This document shows positions 51,660 through 61,570 of a stretch of DNA of 64,000 nt, piece after piece; the first letter of the stretch is position 1, and each line of letters starts with the position of its first letter. The DNA comes from Semisulcospira habei (taxonomy: Eukaryota > Mollusca > Gastropoda > Semisulcospiridae). The notes beneath the pieces are model-generated. The model did not search any database, was not told where the DNA came from, and saw only the letters and a list, made by a program, of their open reading frames with translations. Where the stretch lies: positions 209,873,934-209,937,933 of the forward strand of contig BTPG01000003.1 of assembly GCA_036245525.1 (NCBI GenBank), written 5' to 3'. The translations under genes and the position numbers were made by a program.

Positions 51660-52614
51660 GCTCAGACACCAGCTACTGCAGGAGGTGGCGGGATATCGTG
51701 CCAGTGTTTTTGCCGACAACACCAAGAAAACATATCAGACTCACTTGCGCTCTTATCTCAGATTTTGTGACCAAATGAACATCCAGCTGGTACCGGTGTG
51801 TGAGAGAACAGTGGCGCAGTACGCAGCCTTTTTGGCCAGGACACTTCAGCCCAGCTCCCTGGCACAATACCTCAACATTGTTCGCCTATTGCATTTAGAA
51901 TGCGGGGAACCGCACCCATACCGGGATTCATGGATGGTGAAAAGCACATTGCGGGGAATTGAGCGAACAAAAGGCTGCCCTCCTAACCACAAGACGCCGA
52001 TGAGCCCGCAACTTCTTCTTCAGATTAAACAAAAACTTGATTTGTGCAGCTCTAAGGACTGTGTTTTCTGGGCAGCGATTGTGGTTATGTTCTTCGGACT
52101 GCTTCGGCGATCCAATCTTTTCCAAGATGGTGCAGGATTCGATCCTGGGAGACAACTCACTAGAGACTGCTTTGTTGTGAATGACAACAGTAGTATCAAG
52201 ATACTGGTTAGGTGGAGTAAGACAATTCAGAAACGCGAAAAAACTCTAGTGATCGCGTTACTGGTCATGTTGCGTCACCCTCTGTGCCCCGTGACGGCAG
52301 TGATCAGTATGTTTAAAGGGCTAGGCCCAGCGCCGCCTAAGGCACCGGCCTTCCCCATTCGGGGATCAGAGTTCAACAAACGGTTGCGAGAACTGACCTC
52401 TGCTGCTGAAGGGGTTTGTACAAGCCACAGCTTGCGGCGTGGTGGGGCTACCTGGGCCCTGGCTTGTGGGGTGCCCGGCGAGGTGGTGAAGTGTTTGGGG
52501 GACTGGAAAAGCACTGCATACCTATCATACTTGGACCAAATACCTCAAAATATTCAAGATTTCTACAGAAAATACCGACAACTTGAACACTCGACTTTTC
52601 TCTCAATTGGGTGA
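51628..52614 (+). CDS. Tyrosine recombinase ORF3
   Basis: Opens from about 51628 (TTG; true start unknown), overlapping the end of ORF2. It has the N-terminal SAM-like core-binding part (TKKTYQTHLRSYLRFCDQ, VAQYAAFLARTLQPSSLAQY) and the catalytic half with FFGLLRRSNLF (first Arg), SHSLRRGGATWALACGV (H-x-x-R) and AYLSYLDQ (candidate nucleophilic Tyr). It would integrate the circular cDNA by site-specific recombination instead of an integrase or endonuclease. No stop or frameshift is visible. Confidence 0.85.
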   Translation: MLLCCLGAGSRLRHQLLQEVAGYRASVFADNTKKTYQTHLRSYLRFCDQMNIQLVPVCERTVAQYAAFLARTLQPSSLAQYLNIVRLLHLECGEPHPYRDSWMVKSTLRGIERTKGCPPNHKTPMSPQLLLQIKQKLDLCSSKDCVFWAAIVVMFFGLLRRSNLFQDGAGFDPGRQLTRDCFVVNDNSSIKILVRWSKTIQKREKTLVIALLVMLRHPLCPVTAVISMFKGLGPAPPKAPAFPIRGSEFNKRLRELTSAAEGVCTSHSLRRGGATWALACGVPGEVVKCLGDWKSTAYLSYLDQIPQNIQDFYRKYRQLEHSTFLSIG

Positions 52615-53016
52615 AAAAAACTGGCGTTTTCCCGTTAGGTTTGGGCAGGAAACAACCAGTAAACCTACTGGTTGGGTTAGATGTTGTCTTACATGTTTGA
52701 CAAGTGAGAGTCACGGGAATAAAACGCCTCCGTTATTTTTGCCCAACTGACAGAAAAGTGTTGTCGCCGCGTGTTCAGTGTATAAGCGTGAGGAAGTAGT
52801 GTGGAGTTGAGCGTGAGACTGAGGTGTGATAGAGCGTGTGGTCGTGTGCGCTGTTCTGACAAAACCTCGCCCAAGTTCCGGTCCGGAACTCTGGCCAGCC
52901 ATTTATTGGCCGAGAGGGGCGATGATGTCAGAACAGGGGGCGCACTGAAGGGAAGGAGAGATTGAGATCGGGGAAAGGGGAGGGAGGGGGGAGGCATGAG
53001 AGTGACTGGAGTTTAA
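52615..53016 (+). other. 3' noncoding region of the tyrosine-recombinase element
   Basis: GC- and GA-rich noncoding sequence between ORF3 and the terminal array. I see no gene. Confidence 0.5.
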
Positions 53017-53540
53017 CATACTGATAATACTGAGAACATTCATAACTTGAGTTGGCCCTGTTGTCCGGCTTTATTGTAAGACATACTGAGAACATTTATA
53101 ACTTGAATTGCTCCTGTTGTCTTGCTTTATTGTAAGACATACTGAGAATACTGAGAACATTTATAACTTGAATTGCTCCTGTTGTCTTGCTTTATTGTAA
53201 GACATACTGAGAATACTGAGAACATTTATAACTTGAATTGCTCCTGTTGTCTTGCTTTATTGTAAGACATACTGAGAATACTGAGAACATTTATAACTTG
53301 AGTTGGCCCTGTTGTCCGGCTTTATTGTAAGACATACTGAGAACATTTATAACTTGAATTGCTCCTGTTGTCCGGCTTTATTGTAAGACATACTGAGAAT
53401 ACTGAGAACATTCATAACTTGAGTTGGCCCTGTTGTCCGGCTTTATTGTAAGACACACCGAGAATACTGAGAACATTCATAACTTGAGTTGACCCTGTTG
53501 TCCGGCTTTATTGTAAGACAAACTGAGAACGCTGAGAATA
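53017..53540 (+). repeat. Tandem array of terminal-repeat units, about 62 bp, 8 copies
   Basis: Units read ACATACTGAGAACATTTATA, then ACTTGAATTGCTCCTGTTG and CTTTATTGTAAG, with two variants (TTGGCCCTG...CCGG and TTGCTCCTG...CTTG) and an optional 8-bp GAATACTG insertion. The first full unit contains the sequence identical to the left terminus of the element. Confidence 0.9.
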
Positions 53541-53806
53541 TTTTTACAGGAGTTACTGCGAACCCCTCAAGCAAGTCCCTCTAAAAAACATTCTGATTGG
53601 GTTTGCACGTTGTCATAGTTTTTGTCTACCGTATTTAAAAATACAGTAGACTTTGAAATGGGGCTGGGTCGGAGCGCATTCCGGAGCATGCACATGACGT
53701 TATTGGCGTGCGGAGCAGAAATTCTGGCAAAGAAGTAACACGATAAATGACGTCACGTTTAGTTACGCAAACCTTGCTAGAGAACGTCCTTTTGGCGTCA
53801 AGCGCC

Positions 53807-53833
53807 GTATGTGTGTGTATGTGTGTGTGTATC

Positions 53834-53907
<74 letters not shown>
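53807..53907. repeat. (TG)n microsatellite
   Basis: About 100 bp of TG with minor interruptions. Confidence 0.95.
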
Positions 53908-54856
53908 TGTGTGAGGATGTGACAGCGACTAGTGCCGGCTTTTGAGGACGGACAAGCTTGAAATTTTAGGATATTGTCCCTAAAAGTATTATCTCGGGAC
54001 CTTATTTTTTATTTTTAAAATATTTAAGATGTTCATTTGGTGAGAAAATGGCCGTTTCACAAAAATCGGTTGATCCAAACTGGAGTCCGTAATTTTTCTT
54101 ATTTTTACTAGATATTTTGCGTATAGCTAGATAAAAGGGAGGTATTGAATTAGTTCGTTAAACAGCATTGTACCTCTAGAATGTTTTGAGTGATAATTAA
54201 ATATTTTTTGGAAGAAAAATATTTTCACATTTTTGGGATTAATTTCACGAATACTATGGGTTAATCTTAAAACAATTGATTTTTTTAAACGAAAAAACAC
54301 ACCAATCTTCTCATTAATAATCGCAGGATTTTGTGTATACGGTATTTACATAATCAAACAGTTTGTCTCGGCTGTCGGGTACGATTAGGTCAATTGTGAC
54401 CTGTATGCCCCAGGTGTGAAAATCAGAAAATGTTCTACACCACTTTTTAGAAGTCATTCTGTAAAAAAGCTAGCATAACTTTAATTTTTCTTTTACGAAA
54501 AACAAATCAAAACCACAACTATCTTCTCATTAATAACCGCATGATTGTTCATGAACAGTGTTTGCATAAGACTGCTGTTTGTCCCGGCCCTGGGGTAGGA
54601 TTAGGTCATATTGTGACCTGTAAGCCCTAGGCGTGAAAATCAGCAAAAAAATTGCAAAGTTAATTCTCTGATACGTCAAACGCTTTTTTACGCCTGAAAT
54701 ATAAAAAAGTTGCCCAAAATGGCGGATGGAACTGCAGGGGCGGTAGAGTTACCTCGAGGGGGGAGGGGGTGAACCAGCTTGTTGTTTGGGACCTTCATTC
54801 TCATACAAAAGGCCTCTCCGGCGCTGACCTTGCTTCCAGGGCCCGAAAAATTGAAA

Positions 54857-54908
<52 letters not shown>

Positions 54909-54949
54909 TGCGTGCGTGTGTGTGTGTGTGTGTGTATGTGCGTGCGTGC

Positions 54950-54980
<31 letters not shown>
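54857..54980. repeat. (TG)n/(CGTG)n microsatellite
   Basis: About 120 bp of TG and CGTG units. Confidence 0.95.
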
Positions 54981-56004
54981 CGGGGGAGGGGGGGGGGTTA
55001 AGGCGCTTGCGTGTTAAGACTCTCACCATTCGCCAAATCGCCAAAATATCAAAGAAAGGAGGAGGGGGTGGGGGTGGGGTGTCCAAAAGAACCCAAAAGA
55101 GACTTTGTTATAACATTTTAAAGAATTTAGGGTCGCCCCTCCCCCGCCCCCAGATCCGCCCCTGGAAATATGACATGCTTTGAGACCCTTTCTCTTTTCA
55201 TGTACCAAATCTGATTCAGTTTCTAAACCCGCTGTTTTCTGCTGTTTGTGAACTGAAGTGAGTGTGTGATTTATTTTCACCACAAATTAATTGCGATACA
55301 TTTGCGTTTTGGGCAGTGAGAAAAATAGCCGTCGAACGTAAACCCGTGTTTCCGCCACACATGTCAACCAACAGGCACCGCTTCTTTTCACTACACGTAT
55401 TAAGACAAAACTATTTTTATCCCGAGACCTTGGGAGATGTGTTAGAAACGTGTAGGTCCTGATTAAAGTTTGAATGAAACAAATACAGACTTTTTCCCCC
55501 CGAATTTTTAAAATGGTAACCGATGATCGCTTCCTGTTTTCGCTGTCACGTTGACTACATCATTTTCGCATTTTACGATAGAAATCCTACAGCCCACGAA
55601 CTATGTGGCATATGAATAGCTTCCGGTTGTCAGCGGAAGGCTAGTAGTGCACTCTGTCAGTTTGAAAGAGGCTAGAAGAAAGAGCGCGAAGCCGCTAAAA
55701 TGAATTTGGTTTCCTTCATACTTCCAAATGTTACGTTGGACGAATTTACCCTTTCGTATCTTTACCACCTCACAAAAACATGCAAATGAATAAATGCAAA
55801 TATTCATTTTTGTCTTACATAAAATATCGCAGAAGTACGTCAGTCTCTTCTGTCTGATTAGTGCTGTCCTCAGCTGTAAGCTGTTTTTTTTTTCTTGGTT
55901 TTTATGTAAAGAACATGTATTGATCCATATTCTAACATATCGTGTATTTGGCTTCGCCTTGAGTTATGCGGCAATCTAGCATACTACCACCCTGTGTAAT
56001 GCAG

Positions 56005-56139
56005 AGTGTATGGCCGGCTATTATGGACCCAACTGTACTGAGGTGTGTGGAGCCTGTAACAATGGCGCCCCCTGTAACGGCCGCGACGGATCCTGTGACA
56101 TTTGTGAAGGGAACTTCAAGACGCCCTTGTGTAAAGATA
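56005..56139 (+). CDS. Receptor-type tyrosine phosphatase, exon 5 (EGF-like module 2)
   Basis: The acceptor is CTGTGTAATGCAG and the donor A/GTAGTT, phases 1 and 1. It encodes ECMAGYYGPNCTEVCGACNN, then GAPCNGRDGSCDICEGN and KTPLCKD, a complete cysteine-rich EGF-like module of the MEGF type. Same exon phase and size as exons 4 and 6, consistent with module duplication. Confidence 0.9.
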
Positions 56140-56323
56140 GTAGTTTAAAACTCAAAGCGTTGATAACTACCTTGTTACTGATTCTTTTACACAGTCAGGC
56201 AGAGTACATGTATGATTAAACAGAAAATGACTGTGGAGCGTACTGCGATCTATTGTAAATTACGGTACAAAAATAAATCAGAAGGGGTCGATCGAGATAC
56301 GAAATCTCTTCTGCTCCCCTCTG

Positions 56324-56399
56324 TACGTGTGCGAGTCTGTGATTTTGGCCCTTACGGCTCTTGAGCCGTAAGGTCCGAAATCACAGATCTGCACACGTA
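56324..56399. repeat. Hairpin repeat, family 3, copy 2
   Basis: The left arm is ACGTGTGCGAGTCTGTGATT and the right arm GAAATCACAGATCTGCACAC, with inner arms CTTACGGCTC and GAGCCGTAAG. Arms are about 36 bp with almost no loop. It lies directly upstream of the Penelope-like element. Confidence 0.8.
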
Positions 56400-56494
56400 T
56401 GTTCGGTCGTCTTTATTTTACGTATAGATACATCACTCCATATTTGTCTACGACCTGCAGTGAAACAGACTATGAAAGGTTCCTCAGTGCAGCT

Positions 56495-58016
56495 TTTTTG
56501 ATAGGCTACCATCAGAAAGTTAACACTCACCCAGTTCATCGACTCCATCCTCCAGCCATTGGTCCGTGCTCTTCCCACATATGTAAAAGATACTAACCAC
56601 GCCCTTCACCTTTTGGATCGCTTCACCTTCCCTGACGCAGCAACACACAAGATTTTATTCACTATGGACATAGAGGCTCTTTACACCAACATCCCTAATG
56701 AAGACGGCCTAATAGCATTGAAACATTTCATCTGCAAACATCATCTGAAGATCGACACCACAACCATCCTCCGCTTAGCCGAACTGGTGCTGTCCATGAA
56801 CTCCTTTCAATTTATGGGTCAGCACTACAAACAGAAAAAAGGAGTCGCCATGGGCTCTAAAATGGGGCCCTCCTATGCCTGTCTGTTTGTGGGCTACGTG
56901 GAGGAGAAGATTTTCACTCAATACACTGGACCTCTGCCAGATCTTTTCAAGCGCTACATCGACGACTGCTTGGGCGTCACCTCAAGAAGCATGACTGACA
57001 CACTTCAATTCATCAATTTCATCTCATCGTTTCATCCGTCACTCCGATTCACGCATGAGATTTCCGAGGAGTCTGTGCCCTTCCTCGACATCCGAATATC
57101 CACCAAAGCCGACTCTGACAAACTCCATACTACCGTCCATTACAAGCCCACCGACGCACACACTTACCTGCAGTTTTCATCGAGCCATCCTGCCGCCACC
57201 AAAAACGGTATCCCATTCTCCCAATTTCTGCGACTCCGTCGGATCTGCAGCAGCGACGACGACTTCACCAACCAGACCCAAACCATGGTCACTTTCTTCT
57301 CACACCAGGGATACCCCCAAGACATCGTCAACACCGCTCGTTCTAAGGCTGAGGCCACAAGCAGAAGTGAGGCTTTGAGGGAGAAAACTCACAGTGCTGC
57401 AGAGGACCGGCCGGTCCTGTGTATCACGTATCATCCTCACAACATCCCCATCAAAAACATTCTCCTCAGGAACTTCCACATCATTCAGAATGACACAGTA
57501 TTGAAAGACATATTTCCTGAGCCTCCGCTGGTCGCTTACAAACGTGACACTAACCTACGCGATCATCTTGTTCACAGTTCACTTCGCGCATCTAACACCT
57601 TACCACCTGGCACACACCCTTGTCAGCAACCACACTGCAAAGCATGTCCGTACATCAACACATCCCCCGTCATCACCGGACCCCTGTCATCTTTTCATGT
57701 CCACCGATCATTCACATGCCAGTCATCGGATATTGTCTATGTCATCTCATGTTCTCACTGCCCAAAGATGTTGTATGTGGGGGAGACATACCGTACACTC
57801 CCTGAACGCTGCGAGGAGCACGTTCGTTCGATCCGCCTCGGATACAACAACCAGGTTGGACGTCATTTCAACGAACCTCCTCATAGCCTCACACATTTCA
57901 GCATACGCATCCTTTGGCAAAATACATCCCACTTCATCCGCCGCAAAATGACAGAATCCTTTTTCGCGGACAGGCTTGGCACTTACCATCCGCGCGGCTT
58001 GAACATTCGCCCCTAG
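56495..58016 (+). CDS. Penelope-like element: RT (partial) plus GIY-YIG endonuclease
   Basis: Open from about 56495 (FIDSILQPLVRALPTYVKDT) to the stop at 58016. No ATG is evident and the N-terminal part of the RT is missing, so it is 5'-truncated. RT blocks: FTMDIEALYTNIP, KGVAMGSKMGPSYACLFVG and the catalytic KRYIDDCLG. The C-terminal GIY-YIG nuclease has IVYVISCSHCPKMLYVGET, TYRTLPERCEEHV and HFNEPPHSLTHFSI. The domain order RT then GIY-YIG is characteristic of Penelope-like elements. It has no lesion after the truncation and lies in intron 5 in the same orientation as the host gene. Confidence 0.9.
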
Positions 58017-58089
58017 GGATGTATGCTCGGCCTGATGGGTAGTTGGTGCCAGACTTGACCTCACTGTTGATACTGGATGCTACCTTTGA

Positions 58090-58095
58090 GTGTGT

Positions 58096-58162
<67 letters not shown>
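58090..58162. repeat. (TG)n microsatellite
   Basis: About 70 bp of TG in the 3' UTR of the Penelope-like element. A run of about 30 T follows at 58293-58322. Confidence 0.95.
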
Positions 58163-58163
<1 letters not shown>

Positions 58164-58291
58164 ATGTGCGCGAGCTGCAGCAGGCACGAGTGAATGCGAA
58201 TGTATGCAGTGACGTGTATGTATATAGACGTAAGTTTTGTGCTACGTGTTTTGTGCATGTGTATTTGCGTCATTATGTGTACGTGTGTGTG

Positions 58292-58324
<33 letters not shown>

Positions 58325-58407
58325 GTCATTCTAAATTCTCTCTATACAGGATGACGTCTATTCTTTCTGTCGTGTTCTTTTCTGTTCTACGTTTGTTTCC
58401 ATGTCAC

Positions 58408-58437
58408 CTGAGGAAGGATCTTTGATCCGAAACGTCG
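58408..58437 (+). ncRNA. Hammerhead-ribozyme-like motif of the Penelope-like element
   Basis: CTGAGGA (58408-58414), stem II GGATC/GATCC around a TTT loop (58416-58428), GAAA (58429-58432) and CGTC fit the hammerhead core CUGANGA-stem II-GAAA-NUH. Stem III would be a short ACGT self-complementary pairing, as in the dimer-acting hammerheads reported for Penelope-like elements. Stem I is weak here. Activity is inferred. Confidence 0.6.
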
Positions 58438-58611
58438 TTATTTGTTTCTATTTTAAAGGGTTTTCTACCACTATCTTCTGTTTTTCTTTCACGTGAAACC
58501 CTAGCGGCAACAGTTTTACTACATTTTGATTAACACTCACGGTTTGATAAGTCCGTGTGTCCGTTTGTGTTTGTGTGGTTTAACGTGTTTTCACTGAACG
58601 GACATTTTCAG

Positions 58612-58743
58612 ACTGTGCTGACGGCTACTACGGCCCAAACTGCACAATGTCTTGCAGCGAGAACTGTAAGGGTAAGGTGTGTGACAGAGACACTGGACAC
58701 TGTACGTGTAAACCGGAATGGGAATCACCAAACTGCACGGAAG
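58612..58743 (+). CDS. Receptor-type tyrosine phosphatase, exon 6 (EGF-like module 3)
   Basis: The acceptor is GACATTTTCAG and the donor G/GTTTGT, phases 1 and 1. It reads CADGYYGPNCTMSCSENCKG, then KVCDRDTGHCTCKPEWESPN and CTE, a standard EGF-like module with a C-x-C pair. Confidence 0.9.
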
Positions 58744-59573
58744 GTTTGTGCAGGCCCTTTATATTAAAGGCCCACTATCGCTGTAACCGTTCAAAGATAC
58801 ACTTCTGTTACATATGGTTACGAAACGCTACACACAGTTATGGTTCATTTAGACACAGAACAATCCATTCAGCATAGGTCGTCTTAATATCAAGTAGTTT
58901 GACAATAACTCTACTCCGTATTATAAATACAATGCTTTCAGTACGAAAAACAGCTAAAAATAGATTGACGCGTTGACGGCTGAGAAAAATAAATAAGTGC
59001 GATATCGCGTGTGCTTTTGCTGCGTGTCCCAACTGCTGTTAAAGTTCATTAGATGTGTCGACAAGGCATAACAAACACAAATGGTGCTGAACTGTGTCTT
59101 CAGATTTACGCGTAATGGTACTTTATTGTTGTCCACTGCACTTCTAGACAATTGCTGTCTTATGCAGACTTTTAACATGCACTGTCTCGGGCGCAGGCAG
59201 GCGCCATGCACCATAATATGACGTTACCTGTCACAGTCACAGTCTCTGACACAAACACCTGCGTTACGTCATAATCTAAAGTCACACGCAGCATCAGAAA
59301 CTCAATGCTGGTGCGAGTCGCGTGACGTCAAGTTAAAATGCCTACGATCAAGACAGTGCCAGTCAGCAGCCAGCATCATGGACGCCGTCATGTTACATAG
59401 CGTCAATTAATGTACCCGTAAACAAAACACAACCATGATACCATAAGCCAATGAATATCGTGGTATAAATTGAAGCAGGTAGTCGCCTACACAGGTCTGA
59501 CAAACATATCAATAGCGTTGCGCTGCCTTCAGTGCACCAATTTTCCATGTATGTGTGTTAGTCTCCTTTGTCA
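58744..59573. other. Intron 6: no gene seen
   Basis: Ordinary intron sequence without recognised coding or RNA feature. A MITE follows at 59574. Confidence 0.5.
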
Positions 59574-59794
59574 TTAACCCCTTCGCTGTCGGTGATCACA
59601 AACTGCGCGTCTGAAACAGAAACACATTGCCCTATATTCGCCAGAAAATCGCAGATGTAAATGCCACCCAAAATAGGAATAAAGAACTAACAAGAGAAAT
59701 AACTCATCATGAACCCCCGCGACTTCGGTGGCTTTAAGGGTTTATCTCTCTTGCAGCTAGATAGCGTTCGCCTTGCTTCGGCAGTTAAGGGCTC
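59574..59794 (+). mobile_element. Palindromic MITE-like element, copy 6
   Basis: The ends are TTAACCCCTTCGCTGTCGG and CTTCGGCAGTTAAGGG. The core at about 59696-59757 pairs AGAGAAATAACTCATCATGA loosely with TTAAGGGTTTATCTCTCTTG. More decayed than other copies, and contains about 90 bp extra between left end and core. Confidence 0.65.
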
Positions 59795-59905
59795 AATCAG
59801 AAACCAGCACATTTACAAGGACGCCTGGCAACTAACCGTACTAGGTTTGTGTTTCTGTTACTAGTTAGCCTTACCCTGCTGACATTGTGTCTCTGTCGTT
59901 GTTAG

Positions 59906-60035
59906 CAGTGCAAAGAGCACCCCCAACAACAGACAGTCCCACTTCTCGCAGAGTTGCTGCCATAGCCGGAGGAGCCGCGGGTGGGGCAGCCGTTTTGGTG
60001 TTAATTGTCGTCGTTGTTGCCGTCTTGTGCATCAG
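59906..60035 (+). CDS. Receptor-type tyrosine phosphatase, exon 7 (stalk and transmembrane helix)
   Basis: It encodes a short Thr/Pro/Ser stalk (RAPPTTDSPTSRRVA), then a hydrophobic helix AAIAGGAAGGAAVLVLIVVV and VAVLC, ending in IR at the donor AG/GTATGT (phase 2). The acceptor is a tandem TTAG/CAG: splicing at either keeps the frame and changes one residue. The helix has a Gly-rich first half. A single pass with N-terminus outside is expected. Confidence 0.85.
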
Positions 60036-60519
60036 GTATGTACCGTGGTAATGGTTCCTCGTCAAAATCGTGTACAAGTTGAAGTGGTCCAAGCAGCATA
60101 AGAACACTGCAGGCCTAGTTATTCCTTTCACACCTAATGTACATTGCAGTATTGACCAGTGTTTCTTTTTTGTGTGTGTGTGTGTATTTTCTTTAAAAAA
60201 ATTGTTTCTTACTTATTATTCTGTTTGTCTAGTTGAGCGCTAATTTGAGTGATAACTCAGCGGGCTTCTTTGTGTTTGCTTGAATGCAAGATCATGAACA
60301 ATACAACCACAGTAATACTAATACGTTCACCCTTCTTGTCTTTATCTCTGTGATTGCATAGAACCCTCTGTGTAACCAGTTTGCGCCATTATCGCGAGTG
60401 GCAACTTGACTTCCTTTTACAATTATTAATTCCTCTTTTGCGAGTGGGACACAACCGTTCATACCTGATATAGTGATGAGATCGTACCGTGTTATGGAGA
60501 AAATGTTTTGTTTCTATAG

Positions 60520-60707
60520 AAGAAGACGTCGTCCCAACAAGAATCCCCGCGACAGAGAGATGATAACTCGTGCACAACGCTCTCCCGAAGAACTCACGCA
60601 GCCGACCAACGTGTATGAAAACCTTCAGGCTGTCCGAGATGCTCAGGATGAATCCAGAAAGTCCGTGAAGAAGGAGAGCGAACAAAGACACTCGTGGAAC
60701 AAGGATG
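60520..60707 (+). CDS. Receptor-type tyrosine phosphatase, exon 8 (cytoplasmic juxtamembrane)
   Basis: The acceptor is TTGTTTCTATAG (phase 2) and the donor G/GTATGA. It opens with a basic stop-transfer cluster (RRRRPNKNPRDREM) and contains PTNVYENLQAV, a Tyr-x-Asn motif, then a charged KSVKKESEQRHSWNKD stretch. No globular domain. It anchors the cytoplasmic side of the receptor. Confidence 0.85.
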
Positions 60708-60806
60708 GTATGAAACAGTCAAAATCATGAACCTGCTTTGCTTTCTTTGAGCGACTTTTTCCTTACAGACTTACGGCGTTTCATCTCTTTAGAGTTCAAA
60801 AACAAA

Positions 60807-61020
60807 TTAACCCCTTTATTGCTGAGGAAATTTGAACACCACCCAACTGCAAGATGTATAGATCCTCATGAGTCCTCGCAGTTGCGGAGGCTCATGAGGA
60901 TCTGTACCTCTTGCTGACACCACTTTGAATCCATGTTCTTGGGACGGCTAGGGTTTTGGGGGTTTGAGTCAATGAAGATCGCAGAAACATAGTCTGCGTC
61001 AGCTGGCACTGAACGGGTTA
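60807..61020 (+). mobile_element. Palindromic MITE-like element, copy 7 (best copy)
   Basis: From TTAACCCCTTTATTGCTG to GGCACTGAACGGGTTA, 214 bp. The core palindrome at 60848-60915 has arms ATAGATCCTCATGAGTCCTC and its complement around GCAGTTGC. The right arm carries TTTGAATCCATGTTCTTGGG. The inverted ends TTAACCC...GGGTTA support a MITE. It lies in intron 8. Confidence 0.8.
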
Positions 61021-61153
61021 GGGTTTTGTTCATCAGCTCCAGGTGACAAATGATCACATGCTGATGTCACATACAAGTGTAAATGGGTATCTGCAAAACA
61101 CCTTGCTCTGCTTTGATCTGTACCTACGATTTTATTTTGTATTATGGGTACAG

Positions 61154-61515
61154 ATGACAGTCACAAGCCGACTGCTGTGGTGAAGCCCAACCTGGCGCCT
61201 AAACCCAAACCCAAACCCAAACCGGCCACACCTGCTGGCGCTGTCTACGTCAATGTGGACCCCGGCCAAGAACAAGAACCAAGCATTTCTTCTGGACGTC
61301 CTGCCTCACATAATGCCGCACAACGTCCTGCGTTACAACCTGACGAACGTGATGATGCAGATGTGGATCATACTGATGAGGCCAGATTGGCTCATTCTGC
61401 GTATTACAATGACGTCGAGTACATGACGTCACAGGCGGTTTCCCTTGGCCTTGATCGCGTGCAGCAATACCTGTTGGACAAACTACGAGGACACGCCCTA
61501 GATGGAGAGTTTGAG
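61154..61515 (+). CDS. Receptor-type tyrosine phosphatase, exon 9 (proline/lysine-rich linker to PTP)
   Basis: The acceptor is TTATGGGTACAG and the donor GAG/GTCAGT, phase 1 to phase 0. It begins DDSHKPTAVV, contains a KPKPKPKPKP-type run (possible SH3 ligand), AVYVNVD and YYNDVEYM tyrosine motifs and an acidic region. It ends LDRVQQYLLDKLRGHALDGE then FE, the helix that precedes the phosphatase fold in receptor PTPs. The frame remains open past the donor into intron 9, but the next exon joins exactly at ELPTGP, as in known PTPs. Confidence 0.9.
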
Positions 61516-61570
61516 GTCAGTGCGATGGCCAGTCTAGAGCTTCTGGCTCAGAACAGTATGATAGTAACCA

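Larger units (their letters stand above)
48571..53540 (+). mobile_element. DIRS/Ngaro-like tyrosine-recombinase retrotransposon
   Basis: It encodes a Gag-like protein, RT-RNase H and a tyrosine recombinase in this order. The 40-bp sequence starting CATAACTTGAGTTGGCCCTG is present, identical, at the left end (48571-48610) and after the last ORF (53041-53080). This fits the split direct repeats of Ngaro-type elements (A1 at the left; B1-A2-B2 at the right), except that the right side is expanded into a tandem array. No methyltransferase domain is seen, which fits Ngaro rather than DIRS1. Confidence 0.8.
53541..56004. other. Rest of intron 4: no gene, microsatellites and one diverged duplication
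   Basis: TG tracts at 53807-53907 and 54857-54980. A diverged direct repeat with period of about 216 bp has copies containing TCTTCTCATTAATAATCGCA (54306) and TCTTCTCATTAATAACCGCA (54522), each followed by a GGTCA/TTGTGACCTGTA block. No coding signal or RNA recognised. Confidence 0.5.

Noticed and set aside
50058..52614. Retroviral or LTR-retrotransposon pol
   Set aside because: The YIDDF-type RT is followed by RNase H and a tyrosine recombinase (H-x-x-R and Tyr). There is no protease or DDE integrase and no LTRs, so it is a DIRS/Ngaro-type element.
53017..53540. Possible CRISPR-like repeat array
   Set aside because: Units are contiguous without unique spacers, the context is eukaryotic, and the repeat equals the terminus of a retrotransposon.
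56559..58016. Group II intron or LINE RT
   Set aside because: The RT core with YIDDC followed by a GIY-YIG domain, and no apurinic endonuclease, fits Penelope-like elements instead.
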